A stretch of 64,000 nucleotides of DNA from Massilia sp. H-1. GTDB taxonomy: Bacteria > Pseudomonadota > Gammaproteobacteria > Burkholderiales > Burkholderiaceae_D. This document shows positions 48,413-63,851 of the stretch, one piece after another (the stretch's first letter is position 1; every line of letters starts with the position of its first letter). The DNA lies in assembly GCA_024703915.1 (NCBI GenBank), contig CP087969.1, positions 3,100,001 to 3,164,000 of the forward strand, given 5' to 3'. A program made the position numbers and the translations under genes. The notes beneath the pieces are model-generated. The model was not told where the DNA came from. It worked only from the letters and a program-made list of their open reading frames with translations, and did no database searches.

Positions 48413-49389
48413 GCTGTCTCTCCTGCAGTAGCGCGCCGCGACTGTTTCAGAATGAAGTGGACGGTGCTTAAGCCAGCATGGCGGCCGCCGCAATGGCGAT
48501 CAAGGTCAGTTCCGGAACTCGGTCGCTGCCCGGTCCGTCGAGCAAGAGGTTGACGAGCAAGCCGACCAGCATCACGTTCAGGCTCAGGCCGATTGCGCTC
48601 AGTGCGAAGATGTCGTGCAGGCGGGGCGAGCAGAAGGCAGCCATGGCGCCGCCCAAGGTCGCCAGCGCAATAAAGTAGAGCAAGTCGCTACCGTCACGAT
48701 CGAACAGGTAGTCGAGGCCGATGAAGGCGATCAGCATGGCGGCAAACACCAGAGCGGTGCGCATGGCCCAGGGGCCCGCGCCGGTGTAGCGGTGCAGCAC
48801 GGGTGACATGGCAACCACGAGCAGCGACGAAACCAGCCAGGACACGAGGTGCACCGCCGTGTGGCCCGGGCGCGAATCCCAGCTATAACCGATCTTGGCA
48901 TGCACCCAGAGCGTGACGGCAGTCATCACCACCAGCGCCCACGGCGCCCACAGCGCATCGTGCCGCACACCAAGGCAGAGCGGCAGCGCCAGGGCGGACC
49001 ACAAGGCAAACAATTGCCAGGCGTCCGCGCCGGTCTGATAGGTCTGGCCGAAAAGGCGAACAGGCCGCCGATGGCCATGAACGCGGTCAGGCCGAGCGGC
49101 ACCCGGGCACGGGGCAGCAGGAGTGCGCTTAAGACACATGATCAGGATCACAGCCTGCAGCAAGGCAAACTTGCCGCTGCGGCCTAGCGTATCCCAGTTG
49201 GCGGCGATCCAGAATACGATGCCCAGTCCGCCAAGGGCGGCGGCCAGGATGGCGATGCCGAGGGGCAGGGTGCGCTTCCAGGCCGGGCGGTTCCGGCGTG
49301 CGGTCGGCGAGGCATTGCAGCTGTTCGGCTGCGGCGGGAGAGAGGGAATATCGGACTGCCAGTTCGTGCAAGGCGGGACGCGGGTCCAT
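48409..49389 (-). CDS. DUF2157 membrane protein
   Basis: The soluble N-terminus MDPRPALHELAVRYSLSPAA is typical of DUF2157. Then multiple membrane helices (VFWIAANWDTLGRSGKF; SWLVSSLLVVAMSPVL; FALSAIGLSLNVMLVGLLVN). Scars near 49127 (CTTAAGC; restores IMCAGALLLPRARVP) and 48468 (restores AMLAGTVHFILKQSRR), plus breaks near 49060 and 49285. First gene of the trio, transcribed away from rRNA operon 2. Confidence 0.8.
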
Positions 49390-49536
49390 CAATGGCTACT
49401 TTCTCTGGTGGTGGTCAACGCAGTCTAACTGGATTTCATGCGAAAAAGCCCTTGCCAGAGTGAGGGCGCCTTTGCTATAGTTCGCCTCCCCGGAAACGGG
49501 GGCTGTTTCGAAAGGGATAGCGCAGTAAAAAGAGGG

Positions 49537-49565
49537 TTGACGAAGTACGCGAAACGCTGCATAAT
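49537..49565 (+). promoter_or_regulatory. Main promoter of rRNA operon 2
   Basis: TTGACG (49537-49542), 17-base spacer, CATAAT (49560-49565), A-rich element upstream (GTAAAAAGAGG). A second promoter-like TATAGT lies near 49478. From about 49566 the leader, including the boxA-like site at 49642-49653, is nearly identical to operon 1, while the promoter spacer itself differs. Confidence 0.75.
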
Positions 49566-49842
49566 CTCACCTCTCTGCTGCTTACGAACACAACGCTTCG
49601 TACCAGGCAGCAAGGCAGTACCGAACCCTCGGCGGGAGCCTCGTTCTTTAACAATTAACAGTCGATAAGTGTGGGCGTTTGATGAAGGTGCCAAAGACCT
49701 CGGTCTTTGAATACTTAAATTATCAAATGTTCACAAAAAGAAATATAGGCGCTTCGCAAGAAGTGGCCTGTCAGTATTTTGAGTGAGCGAATTCGGACCA
49801 ATGGGACGAATTCGGGCCGAAAGGTCCGACAAACAGAGATTG

Positions 49843-51372
<1,530 letters not shown>

Positions 51373-51459
51373 GAGTTGCACCTGGTTATAGAACCATTCA
51401 TTAAGCGTCCACTCTTATCGACTGTTGAATTTAGAAGAAACAGTAGCAGTGTCCAAGTC

Positions 51460-51535
51460 GGGGCTGTAGCTCAGCTGGTTAGAGCACCGTGTTGATAACG
51501 CGGGGTCGTTGGTTCGAGTCCAACCAGCCCTACCA
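51460..51535 (+). tRNA. tRNA-Ile (anticodon GAT), copy 2
   Basis: Same as the copy at 36236 except one G fewer in the variable-loop run (GCGGGGTC for GCGGGGGTC), which makes it 76 bases; probably a homopolymer error. Confidence 0.94.
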
Positions 51536-51547
51536 AGTTCCGAATTT

Positions 51548-51623
51548 GGGGGATTAGCTCAGCTGGGAGAGCACCTGCTTTGCAAGCAGGGGGTCGTCGG
51601 TTCGATCCCGTCATCCTCCACCA
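51548..51623 (+). tRNA. tRNA-Ala (anticodon TGC), copy 2
   Basis: Identical to the copy at 36325. The spacers around it differ between operons (51372-51410 versus 36129-36180, and 51624-51660 versus 36401-36430). Confidence 0.96.
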
Positions 51624-51852
51624 CTCTACTTAATCTTGAAAGTGCAAACGTAAGCAAAGATGCTTAGGTTTGATCTTTTAGAGATCATTGCTGTTTCGTT
51701 CTTTAACAATCTGGAAGAAGTAAAGTTTTATGTCAATCCGTGCAAACGGTTTGGCAGGGTAGTAAAACTTGTATCAACAAACAAAGCAACAACGCTGTAC
51801 TCTTATCTCTATAAACGCTTTCTGGTTAGTCGCCAGAAGCTAACGTTATAGG

Positions 51853-54722
<2,870 letters not shown>

Positions 54723-54862
54723 CTATAACATTAGCAGTTGTAGACGATAAGAATACGCGTTGTGCTTGTTGTTGATACGAGTGCTACCAGTAATACAAAA
54801 CAATACTTCTTCCAGATTCAAGGTACTGCTGCCCCGTTGGGAGCATCTACCTGTACAAGTTA

Positions 54863-54978
54863 TGCCTGATGACCATAGTAACTCGGTACCACCCCTTCCC
54901 ATCCCGAACAGGACCGTGAAACGAGATTACGCCGATGATAGTGCTGCAACCAGTGTGAAAGTAGGTTATCGTCAGGCT
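54863..54978 (+). rRNA. rrf: 5S ribosomal RNA, copy 2
   Basis: I see no difference from copy 1. The paralogous block ends just after the terminator hairpin that follows. Confidence 0.95.
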
Positions 54979-54986
54979 AGTTATAA

Positions 54987-55027
54987 GAGAAAAACCCCGG
55001 TGCAGAAATGCTTCGGGGTTTTTTTTC
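54987..55027 (+). terminator. Terminator of rRNA operon 2
   Basis: AAAAACCCCG / CGGGGTTTTTTTT hairpin with the same loop as after operon 1. Confidence 0.9.
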
Positions 55028-55055
55028 GTCCACAAATTCATCGAGGTGCCGCCGC

Positions 55056-55783
55056 ATGGATTCCGGAACTTTCCGCCTGATAGTCACTGTCGTTGCGATC
55101 GTGATCGGTATTGTGTTCGTTAGCCGGATCGCCGCAGCTCGCATGGCTGGAAGCGCGCAAGGAAGCGATGGCGTATGCCGCGGCATGCGAGGGCGCGCCC
55201 TTGCGTACGCCGGAACGGCGCGAGCAGGCGATGGAAAACGGTTATCTGATCAACCAGGTCCATGACTGCATCGACAAAGCTTCATTCGTGGCGGCGGCAG
55301 AGCAGAAGGCGCGCTGGGAAGCTGCCAACACGCCCGAAGCCAAAGCCAGAGATGCCGCGATTCGTGCAGCCCATGAGGCGGAAAACGCTTCGCTGCAGGC
55401 ACTGGCCGCACAAATTCAGCCGCCGGTTCCCACTTCCGAGCTAAGCAGACGACGAAGCGGCATTGCCCGAGATCCCTTTCCGCGCGCAAGACGTGAATAC
55501 CGCGCCGGAAGCGGACCTGGCCTCCGCCTTTGGCCTGTCGCCCGAGACAGCCGCGAACATCATCGACGAACGATCCCGGCGCCCCTTCTCGGACTGGCCC
55601 GATCTGGTCAACCGGGTAATTGGATTGCACAGCGCCCGCAACACCATGTTCGCCAGCCTGGGCGGCCTGAACGTCAATGGTCAGCCTTTCCCTGGCCCGC
55701 CGCCCGATGCGCGCATGGTCCTCTTTGCGCGTGAATCGCTGCGCAAGAATAACCGGACCGGACTCAAGGTCATTGCACAGTAA
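55056..55783 (+). CDS. Membrane-anchored protein with ComEA-like helix-hairpin-helix domain
   Basis: One N-terminal membrane segment (FRLIVTVVAIVIGIVFV), a charged helical middle (WLEARKEAMAYAAACEGAP; FVAAAEQKARWEAANTPEAK), then DVNTAPEADLASAFGLSPET and IIDERSRRPFSDWPDLVNRV, a ComEA-type HhH motif that usually binds DNA. Frame breaks near 55118 and at a GCTAAGC scar near 55441 (restores SEPADDEAALPEIPF). The stop overlaps the convergent phospholipase stop by 14 bases. Confidence 0.78.
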
Positions 55784-58474
55784 ACGCGCACGGACCACCG
55801 AGCCGCTGATAGCCGTCGTCGAACAGCATCCAGGCGGCGTAGTTTCCCGGCGCCAGGTTCGTCGTATCGAAACTGACACTGCCGCTGGCGGTCGTGATGT
55901 ATTTCCAGTCCAGCCATTTTGTCGTGCCTGGCTCAGCGCTCAAGCACTCCACAAACCAATCCAGTTCCTGGCCCGCACGCGGCTGGCTTAAGCATCGCGA
56001 ATGACAAGACCATTTGCCCGCCACGGACCACCGACGCCGTGCTGTTCGACACTAGTTCCGTGACGCAGAAGGACACCGGGCCGCCAAGTACTTCATAGCC
56101 GTCCCGATACAGATACCAGGCGCTGTAATCCGCCACTGCCAGTCCCGCAGTCCCGGCCAACCAGCTGCCGCTTTGCTGCGCCGCGTAGGTCCACACGGCG
56201 GCGCTGCCCTTGCTTAAGCACTTGTGCCCGGGCCATACACGCCGATCCAGTTCTTCGCATCCAGCTTGCCGACAGGCGCGGCATAGGCCAGCGCGAATCC
56301 GCTGCCTTTCTGCACGTAAGCGGCCTTGGCCGACAGCGCGGCTTGCTGGCTGCGGTTGGTGCCGATCTGTGGATCGGTCCTGCTGGCGCCGCCCGTTTCC
56401 ACATGGCCCGCAATGCGGCGCAAGAACTGGCTGTCGCTGCTGCTGCGAATCGACAAGTCGTACCAGCCAAAGCTGGTGCCGAGCGGACGCTTGAGGGCGA
56501 CTGTTGCCGACGGACCGATGACGACCGTGCTGCCTGCAGCGCCATAGGCATTGTCGGCCACGGTCACGGTGCACGCTGTGCTGCCGCCGACATTGGACAG
56601 ATAGAGCACCAGGCCCGGCACGCCAGGCTCGTACTCGACCCGCACATCCGGCCGCGCCGTGTTTGCTGCCGTGCTGCCCTTGAACTGGCGCAGGAATCCG
56701 TTCGGACCATGCACGCTCAGCTCATACGTCGGCGTGCTGGGAGTTCCAGGTTTCCGCCTCGATCGACTTGCCCGGCTCGACCGCGTAATACCAGGGCCCA
56801 TCGGTGCGCACGCTGGAATAGGCAATGAAGGCAGCGCCGCAGCGTCCGCTATTACGCAGGTTGAGCACCAGCCGCGCGCCAGTCGCCGTGCCGTCGGCCG
56901 TGACCTGATAAGGCAGCGCGCAGGCGGGCCGGGTGTTGCTCGGGTCGCTGCAACGCTCCTGGCGTGGCAGTGTCTGCTGCTGCGGCGGAGCCGGCATCGG
57001 TTTGCCGCTGACCAGGGTGTAGCTGGTCGAGCCCGGCACGCTGGCTTAGCCAGCCGGTGTTCGGATTCTTGAAGTCGAAGGCACTGGTCAGGTCGCCACT
57101 GACCGTGCGCCGCCACGGCGAAATCTGGTTGCAGGCGATCGCGTTGCGCACCTTGCCGCGCGCGACCAGCCACTCTTCGAGGAACCGTAATTGCGAGGTG
57201 TGGTCGAACAGTTGCGAGCACACGCGGCCGCCCTTGGTCCAGGGCGAGACGATCAGCATCGGCACGCGCGGTCCCAGTCCGACCGGGATGCCTTGGTAAT
57301 TCTCGTACTGCCCAATGTCCGGCAGCGTGGTGCGGCCCATGGCCGTCGTCAGCGGCGGCACATGGGCTGGCATGTGGTCGAAGAAGCCATCGTTCTCATC
57401 GTAGGTCAGCAGGAAAACCGTCTTCGACCAGGTTTCCGGACTGGCGACCAGGGCCGCGAGCAAGCGTGCAGCAATGTTCTCATCGGCATTCGGCGAGTTC
57501 AGGTGAATGCTCGGTGTAATCGTTGGGTGCGCAGATCCACGATACCTGCGGCAAGCGGCCATTGCGCACGTCGTCGGCAAAGCTGGCGACCAGCCAGTCG
57601 CCGCGCGTGCCAACGCTGTTGCTCTCAGTCGAGCCCGGCGCGATCGCACGGCCGTACTGGTAAAGGGGCGAGCTGCTGCTCAGGCGCGAGCCGTCCGCAT
57701 TCACGCGGAAGTTGCGGAAGTACGCCAGGTAGTTGTCGCCGTAGTTGTCCCATTCCTGGTACACCTTCCAGCTCACCCGGTTGGCTTGCAAGGTTTCCGC
57801 GTAGGTCGTCCAGTTCGGTGCGGATGCCGTCACGGCGGCGGTGACGTTGTCCTTGGCGGGATCGTTGTTGTAATAGCCGCGGGTGCTGATGTTGTACAGG
57901 CTGCCCATGCTGGCGATCCAGTTCTGGTTGGTGCCTGTCAGCATGAACATCCGGTTGGGATCGGTCGCGCCAAAGATCGAGCAGTGGTAGGCATCGCAGA
58001 TCGTGAACGCGTCCGCCAGCGCGTAATAGAAAGGAATATCGGCGCGGTCGAAATACCCCATCGACAGCGCCGTTTTTTGCCTGACCCAGGCATCCCAGCC
58101 CTGCCATGTCTGCTGCGATCCTTTCCACGAATGATTCGTGCCCACCGACAGCGCTGGTGTTCTTGACGTCGAAGTGGAATGGCAGCACGGTGCCGCTTCG
58201 ACCGTATCCGGCTGATGCCATACCGGCAAGCCGGACGGCAGGGTAATGGCGCGCGGATCGTCGAAGCCGCGCACGCCCGACAGCGTGCCGAAGTAATGAT
58301 CGAAGGAGCGGTTCTCTTGCATGAAGATCACCACATGCTCAACGTCCGCCAGCGTGCCGGTGACGTTGTTCGCCTCCACTGCCAGCGCGTCGCGTATCAC
58401 GGCCGGTAACATCGATGTGCTTAGGCCGCTGCTGCAGCCATTCCCAGAAAACCGCGCCTGCCTTTCGAGACCAT
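55770..58474 (-). CDS. Phosphocholine-type phospholipase C, Tat-exported (many breaks)
   Basis: Twin-arginine start MVSKGRRGFLGMAAAAA-G (scar near 58421). The phosphoesterase core shows VEHVVIFMQENRSFDHYFGT, CDAYHCSIFGATDPNRMFML, FLLTYDENDGFFDHMPAHV and LGPRVPMLIVSPWTKGG, the acid-phosphatase/PLC family motifs. The C-terminal PLC repeats are LSVHGPNGFLRQFKGS and YDLSIRSSSDSQFLRRIAGH. Two further C-terminal segments (WTYAAQQSGSWLAGTAG...; ITTASGSVSFDTTNLAPGNY, AAWMLFDDGY) extend it to about 900 residues. Scars near 57044 (TGWPASVPGS), 56213 (TSAGKGSAAVW) and 55987 (AMAGQPRAGQELDW). Confidence 0.88.
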
Positions 58475-58755
58475 GCCGTACTCCGTGTGGGTAAAGAAGC
58501 GGAAACGATAGCGTGCCAATATGACACGGCGATGGCAAAAGCGCCCGCGGTGTCGCTGTTGTGCAATCGGCGGGCGGAGAAAAGCGGCACAACCGCCGCG
58601 CGCCAGGCCACCGAAGGAAAACTTATGCCAAGTTAATATTAGTAAAATTGCTCTACCGAGTGACTGGCGATCCCCCATTTTGATGACATATAGTTACTGC
58701 ACTGCAGCATGCACCCACTGTGAGGTGCAGTGCACTTACTGAAGATGGGAATCAC

Positions 58756-60333
58756 ATGGACAACAGCACCAAGGCCTACCTGGTCGGCGGGGGCATCGGC
58801 TCCCTTTCCGCAGCAGCATTCATGATCCGCGACGCCGGACTCTCCGGCGCCAACATCACCATTTTTGAATCCATGCCGCTGCTTGGCGGCAGCCTCGACG
58901 GCAGGTGGCAACGCCGCTTCCGGCTACACCTTGCGCGGCGGCCGTATGCTCACCACCGACAACTATGAATGCACCTGGGATCTGTTCAAATCGATCCCCT
59001 CGCTCCAGCACCCCGGGCGCTCGGTGTTCGACGAGACGGTGGAATTCAATAAGGAAAACGTCCCGAATTCGCAAGCACGGCTGGTCGACCGCAATCGCTT
59101 CAAGGTGGACGTGACTTCCATGGGCTTCAGCATGAACGACCGGCTTGAACTGCTGCGTCTGAGCGAGGCCGATGAAGCAACCCTGGGCACGAGCGTCATC
59201 ACCGACTGGCTGTCGCTTCAAGCATTTTTCGAGACCACATTCTGGTTCATGTGGGCCACGACGTTTGCGTTCCAGCCCTGGCACAGCGCGGTGGAATTCA
59301 AGCGTTACCTGCATCGCTTCATGAAAGAGTTCTCCCGCATCAGAAACGCTCGGCGGCGTGAAGCGCACCGTCTACAACCAGTACGATTCGCTGGTGCGCC
59401 CTTTGCACGCCTGGCTCAGGCAGCAGGGTGTGGTGTTCGTGCCAGACTGCACGGTGACCGATCTGGCCATGCACAGCGATCATGAAGGCAAGTGGGTGGT
59501 CACGGGAATCGCCTGCCAGCGCGGCGGGCAGGCGGAAACGGTGGCGGTGGCGGAGGGCGATCTGGTCTTCTTCCAGAATGCCTCGATGACCGACGCCTCG
59601 AGCTACGGCGCGATGGACCGCGCACCTGCGCAGCTGACCAAGCAAGACAGCGCTGGCTGGACCTTGTGGGAAAAACTGGCCCAGGGGCGTCCCGAATTCG
59701 GCAATCCGGCGGCGTTCAATTCCAGCATTCCCGAGTCCTACTGGGCGTCCTTCACGGTCACCCTGCGCGATCCGGCCTTTTTCGACAAGATGGAACAGTT
59801 CACGGGCAATCCTTGCCAAGACGGGCGGCCTGGTGACGTTCAAGGATTCGAACTGGTTCATGTCGGTGGTGCTGGCGCATCAGCCGCACTTCATCGACCA
59901 GCCCGAGGGCACCCAGGTCTTCTGGGGCTACGCGTTGCATCCGGACCGGATCGGCGACTTTGTCGCCAAGCCCATGTCCGAGTGCACGGGGGCCGAGATT
60001 CTCAAGGAGCTGTGCGGTCACCTGAACTTCGACCAGTCCGTCATGTCCAGCGCGACCTGCATCCCTTGCCGCATGCCTTACATCACGAGCATGTTCATGC
60101 CGCGCGCCTGGTCCGACCGGCCGTTGCCGGTGCCGCGCAATTCCAGGAACCTCGCGTTCGTCAGTCAGTTCGTCGAGATCGCCGACGACGTGGTGTTTAC
60201 CGTGGAGTATTCGGTGCGCGCCGCGCAGATGGCGGTCTATGAGCTGCTCGGTGTCGAACGTGAAGTGCCGCCAATCACGCCGCATGATGCCTCGCTCAAG
60301 GTGAAATTCGATGCGCTGATCAAGGCCCTGTAA
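58756..60333 (+). CDS. ohyA: Oleate hydratase
   Basis: Flavin-dependent hydration of unsaturated fatty acids to 10-hydroxy acids. The start MDNSTKAYLVGGGIGSLSAA is the dinucleotide-binding motif. Then FESMPLLGGSLDG, SGYTLRGGRMLTTDNYECTW, WFMWATTFAFQPWHSAVEFK, YNQYDSLVRPLHAWL, FFQNASMTDASSYG, MSSATCIPCRMPYITSMFMP and RNLAFVSQFVEI. Three one-base errors (near 58902, 59343, 59815) split it. About 525 residues, slightly shorter than the longest family members. Bases 58475-58755 hold no gene I can support. Confidence 0.93.
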
Positions 60334-60375
60334 AGCAGGCACAAGAGCCCCGGCGCAAGGCCGGGGCCAGCACGC

Positions 60376-61963
60376 TTATTGCGGCTTGTACGTCACTTTC
60401 AGGTTGTAGGTCGACGCCTTGTAGCCTTTGAGCAGCACATACACGTCGCCATTGGCGGTCATGCTGACCGTGCAGGTTTCCGTGCTGGTGGCGCCGTCCG
60501 ACTTGCAGGTGTAGGTGGACGTGGTCGGCACCGCCGACTTGCGCACATACAAATCAGGTATCGCCGGTGCCGGTGGTATCGGCCCGGAAACTGCCGCCCG
60601 ACGCCACCTTGAACGGACCGAAGGACTTGGTCTGATTGAGCGTCAGCGAACCGCTGAAGTTTTCCACGCGGTCGGCTGCCGCCGGTCCGTCACTGCCCAG
60701 TTCGATCAAATAGGCTGCCGCCAGTTTCGCGAACTTGAGCGCGTGCGCCGCCTGATTGCCCGAATTCGCATAGGTATCGTTGGCGGTGTGGATGTAGGGG
60801 TTGTCATCCCCGTCCAGCGTTTCGAAAGGGAACGATGCCGGGTAACCCTGGTTGTACCAGGAAGCATGATCTGAGCAGGCGTAGCCGCACTTCGAATAAC
60901 CGACCGTCACGCCCGGCTGATAGGCTGCTACCAGCTTGGCAAGGAAGTCGTTCTGCAAGCTGTCGGTGTAGTCGGTGTAGATCCAGATGTCCGACGGCGA
61001 GCCCTTGTAGTTGGTCATATCAAGCTGCATCGAGCCGACCACATTGACATTGTTGGCCTTGAAGTTCTGCGCGATCGCCGCCGAACCGCGCAAGCCAACT
61101 TCCTCGGCCGCATAGCCGATGAACTTGATCGTGCGGCGCGGCTTGTAGTTGCTGGCAATCAGGGCGCGGAATGCCTCGGTCATGCTGGCAAGACCGGACG
61201 CATCGTCATCGGCGCCCGGTGCGCGCATGGTCTCGCCTGAACCCGATCCGACCGAATCGAGGTGGCCGCCAATGACGATCACTTCAGCCGCATTGTCGGT
61301 GCCGGTAATGGTCGCGATCACGGACTTCTGGTTGTAGCCGCTATGCGTGAACTGGGTCACGGAAATATCGCTGCGGCCGGTGGCCATGCTTAAGCCCACT
61401 TGGTGCGCAGCCAGTTCGACGCATCGCTGCCGCCGGTCGTGTTGTAGTAGCGGTTCACGAACGAGGCCAGATCATTGATCGTGGTCGTGATATTACTGGC
61501 CTGCATTTGCGAGAGCACGCCCGGCACCACCGCCTGGTTGTCGAGGACATACGAGGGACGGCTGAGCATGGGCGTGGCCAGCGTGGAGAGCGTGGCTTGC
61601 TTGCTCAAGGCCCGTTTGCCCTCGGCCTCGCTGGCGTGGAACATGTAGCCGCCGCAGCGTTTCAGCTCCTTGTGCACCGCTTCGCTGAGGCTGGCCAGCT
61701 GGCTGTCGTCGACCTCGACCAGGTGCACTTTTTCGGTGGCGGCGATCTTGGCGCTTACTTTCGTTGGTGCGCAGCAGTTTGCTTTCCTTGGCGATCACTT
61801 GGGGCGCCACTTTCTGCAAGTGGGCAAACGCCGCATCGCCGACCGTGATCCAGCTGGTTTTCGCTTCCGCCATCGCGTTCGTGCTGGCCAGCAATCCGGT
61901 CAGCAACATGGCCAGCGCGGCTGGCAGTACGCGGCGCGTGGGATGACGCATCTGATTGTTCAT
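60376..61963 (-). CDS. Secreted M28 zinc aminopeptidase with PPC domain, paralogue A
   Basis: Signal peptide RRVLPAALAMLLTGLLASTN, a propeptide (WITVGDAAFAHLQKVAPQVI), then the M28 catalytic domain: GGHLDS, APGADDDASG, GYAAEEVGLRGS, MQLDMTNYKG and CSDHASW supply the two-zinc site. C-terminal PPC domain (FGPFKVASGGSFRADTTGTG; CTVSMTANGDVYVLLKGY). The frame stops at a GCTTAAGC scar near 61387 (restores KWAGMATGRSDISV), with breaks near 61753 and 60555. About 75% identical by eye to paralogue B, 33 bases upstream. Confidence 0.92.
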
Positions 61964-61996
61964 GATTCTTCCTTTTTCATGTCAGGTTGAGTCGGC

Positions 61997-63577
61997 TTAC
62001 TGCGGGGTGTAGGTCAGCTTCAGGCTGTAGGTCGCGCTGGTGTAGCCCTTGAGCAAGACGTACACATCGCCATTGGCCGTCATGGTCACCGTGCACGATT
62101 CGGTGCTGGTCGCGCCATCCGATTTGCAGGTGTACGACGAGGTGGTCGGGGTGTAGGTCTTGCGGACATACAAGTCGGTGTCGCCGGTCCCCGTGGTCTC
62201 AGCCTTGAAGGTGCCGCCGCTTCTCACCTTGAACGGACCGAAGGCCTTGGTGGCGCCGGTCGCGAGCGAGCCGCTGAAATTCTCCACGCGTGGCAGATTG
62301 GTGTCGCTGATGCCATCGCTGCCCAGTTCGATCGCGAACGAGGCGGCCAGCTTGGCGAACTTGAGCGCGTGCACGGCCTGGTTGCCGGAATTGGCATAGG
62401 TATCGTTGGCGCTGTGAATGTAGGGATTGTCGCCACTCATCGACGACTCGAATGGCATCGAGGTCGGATAGCCCTGCGCATTCCACGAAGCATGATCGGA
62501 GCAGGCGTAGCCGCAGCGGTCGTAGCCGATGGTCAGGCCCGGCTGGTAGGTCGTGATCAGCTTGGCGACGAAGTCGCTTTGCAGGCTGTCCGTGTAATCG
62601 GTGAACAGATAGATGTCGTTGGCCGCCCCCTTGTAGTTGGTCATGTCGAGTTGCAGCACGCCCACCACATTGACATTGTTGGTCTTGAAGTTCTGGGCGA
62701 TGGCTGCCGAACCGCGCAAGCCCACTTCTTCGGCCGCATAGCCGATGAACTTGATCGTGCGGCGCGGCTGGTAGCCGCTCGCGATCATGGCCCGCAGCGC
62801 CTCGGTCATGCTGGCAATGCCGGATGCATCGTCGTCGGCGCCTGGTGCGCGCGTGGTTTCGCCGGTGCCCGAACCGTTGATCGAATCGAGGTGGCCGCCA
62901 ATGACGATCACCTCGGACGCATTGTCGGTGCCGTTGATCGTCAGAATCACGGACTTCTGGTTGTAGCCGCTGTGCGTGAACTGGGCAACGGAAATATCGC
63001 TGCGCCCGGTGGCCATGCTTAAGCCCACTTGGTGCGCAGCCAGTTCGATGCATCGCTGCCGCCGGTGGTGCTGTAGTAGCGGTTGACGAAGGACGAGAGG
63101 TCGTTGATCGTGGTCGTGATGTTACTGGCCTGCATTTGCGACAGGACAGGCGTGACAGTCGCACTGTTGTCGAGCACGTAGGAAGGCCGGGTCAGCATGG
63201 CCGTGCTCAGCGTGGTCGCCTTGGTCAGCGCGCTTGCCGTCCGCCTCGCTGGCGTGGAAGGCAAAGCCGCCGCAGCGCTTGAGCTCGTGGTGCACGGCTT
63301 CGCTCAGTTGCGCCAGCTGCGTATCGTCGACCTCGACCAGGTGGACTTTCTCGGTGGCGGCCACTTTGGCGTGGGCATCGGTGGCGCGCACCATCTTGCT
63401 TTCTTTGGCGATCACTTGCGGTGCGACTTTCTGCAAGTGCATGAAGGCCGCATCGCCGACCGTGATCCAGGTTTTTCCTGCCGCCATCGCGGCCGAGCTG
63501 GCAAACAAGCCTGCCAGCAAAACGGCGAGCACGGCCGGTACCGTGCGGCGCTCGAAATGTCGCTTCTGATTCTCCAT
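61997..63577 (-). CDS. Secreted M28 zinc aminopeptidase with PPC domain, paralogue B
   Basis: Signal peptide TVPAVLAVLLAGLFASSAAM, propeptide WITVGDAAFMHLQKVAPQVI, catalytic motifs GGHLDSINGSG, APGADDDASG, GYAAEEVGLRGS, LQLDMTNYKG and CSDHASW, and a PPC domain ending SLKLTYTPQ. The scar near 63017 lies at exactly the same codon as in paralogue A (KWA-GMATGRSD), and one base is lost near 63232. Tandem duplicate of A; both are predicted to be extracellular. Confidence 0.92.
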
Positions 63578-63851
63578 CGATTTTTCCTTTTTATTAGAAG
63601 GGCTGTTCGCCCTGTGCAAAGCGGAAATCAGGCAGGTGAGCCCGGTGCCGCTCATCCAAGAAGCAAAGCAGCCGGGATGGCCGCAACGGTCGGATACGTG
63701 AAAGCAGTGGCTGCATGAAAAGGCAAGCTTGCAAAAAATACTATCACGCAAATTGCATGCTGCGACGCATGTGTCTGATTAGACCGACAGTCTAATTTTT
63801 AACAAAATCAATGACTTACGGAAATATGTGGGACTGCGGCATGCCCCGATG

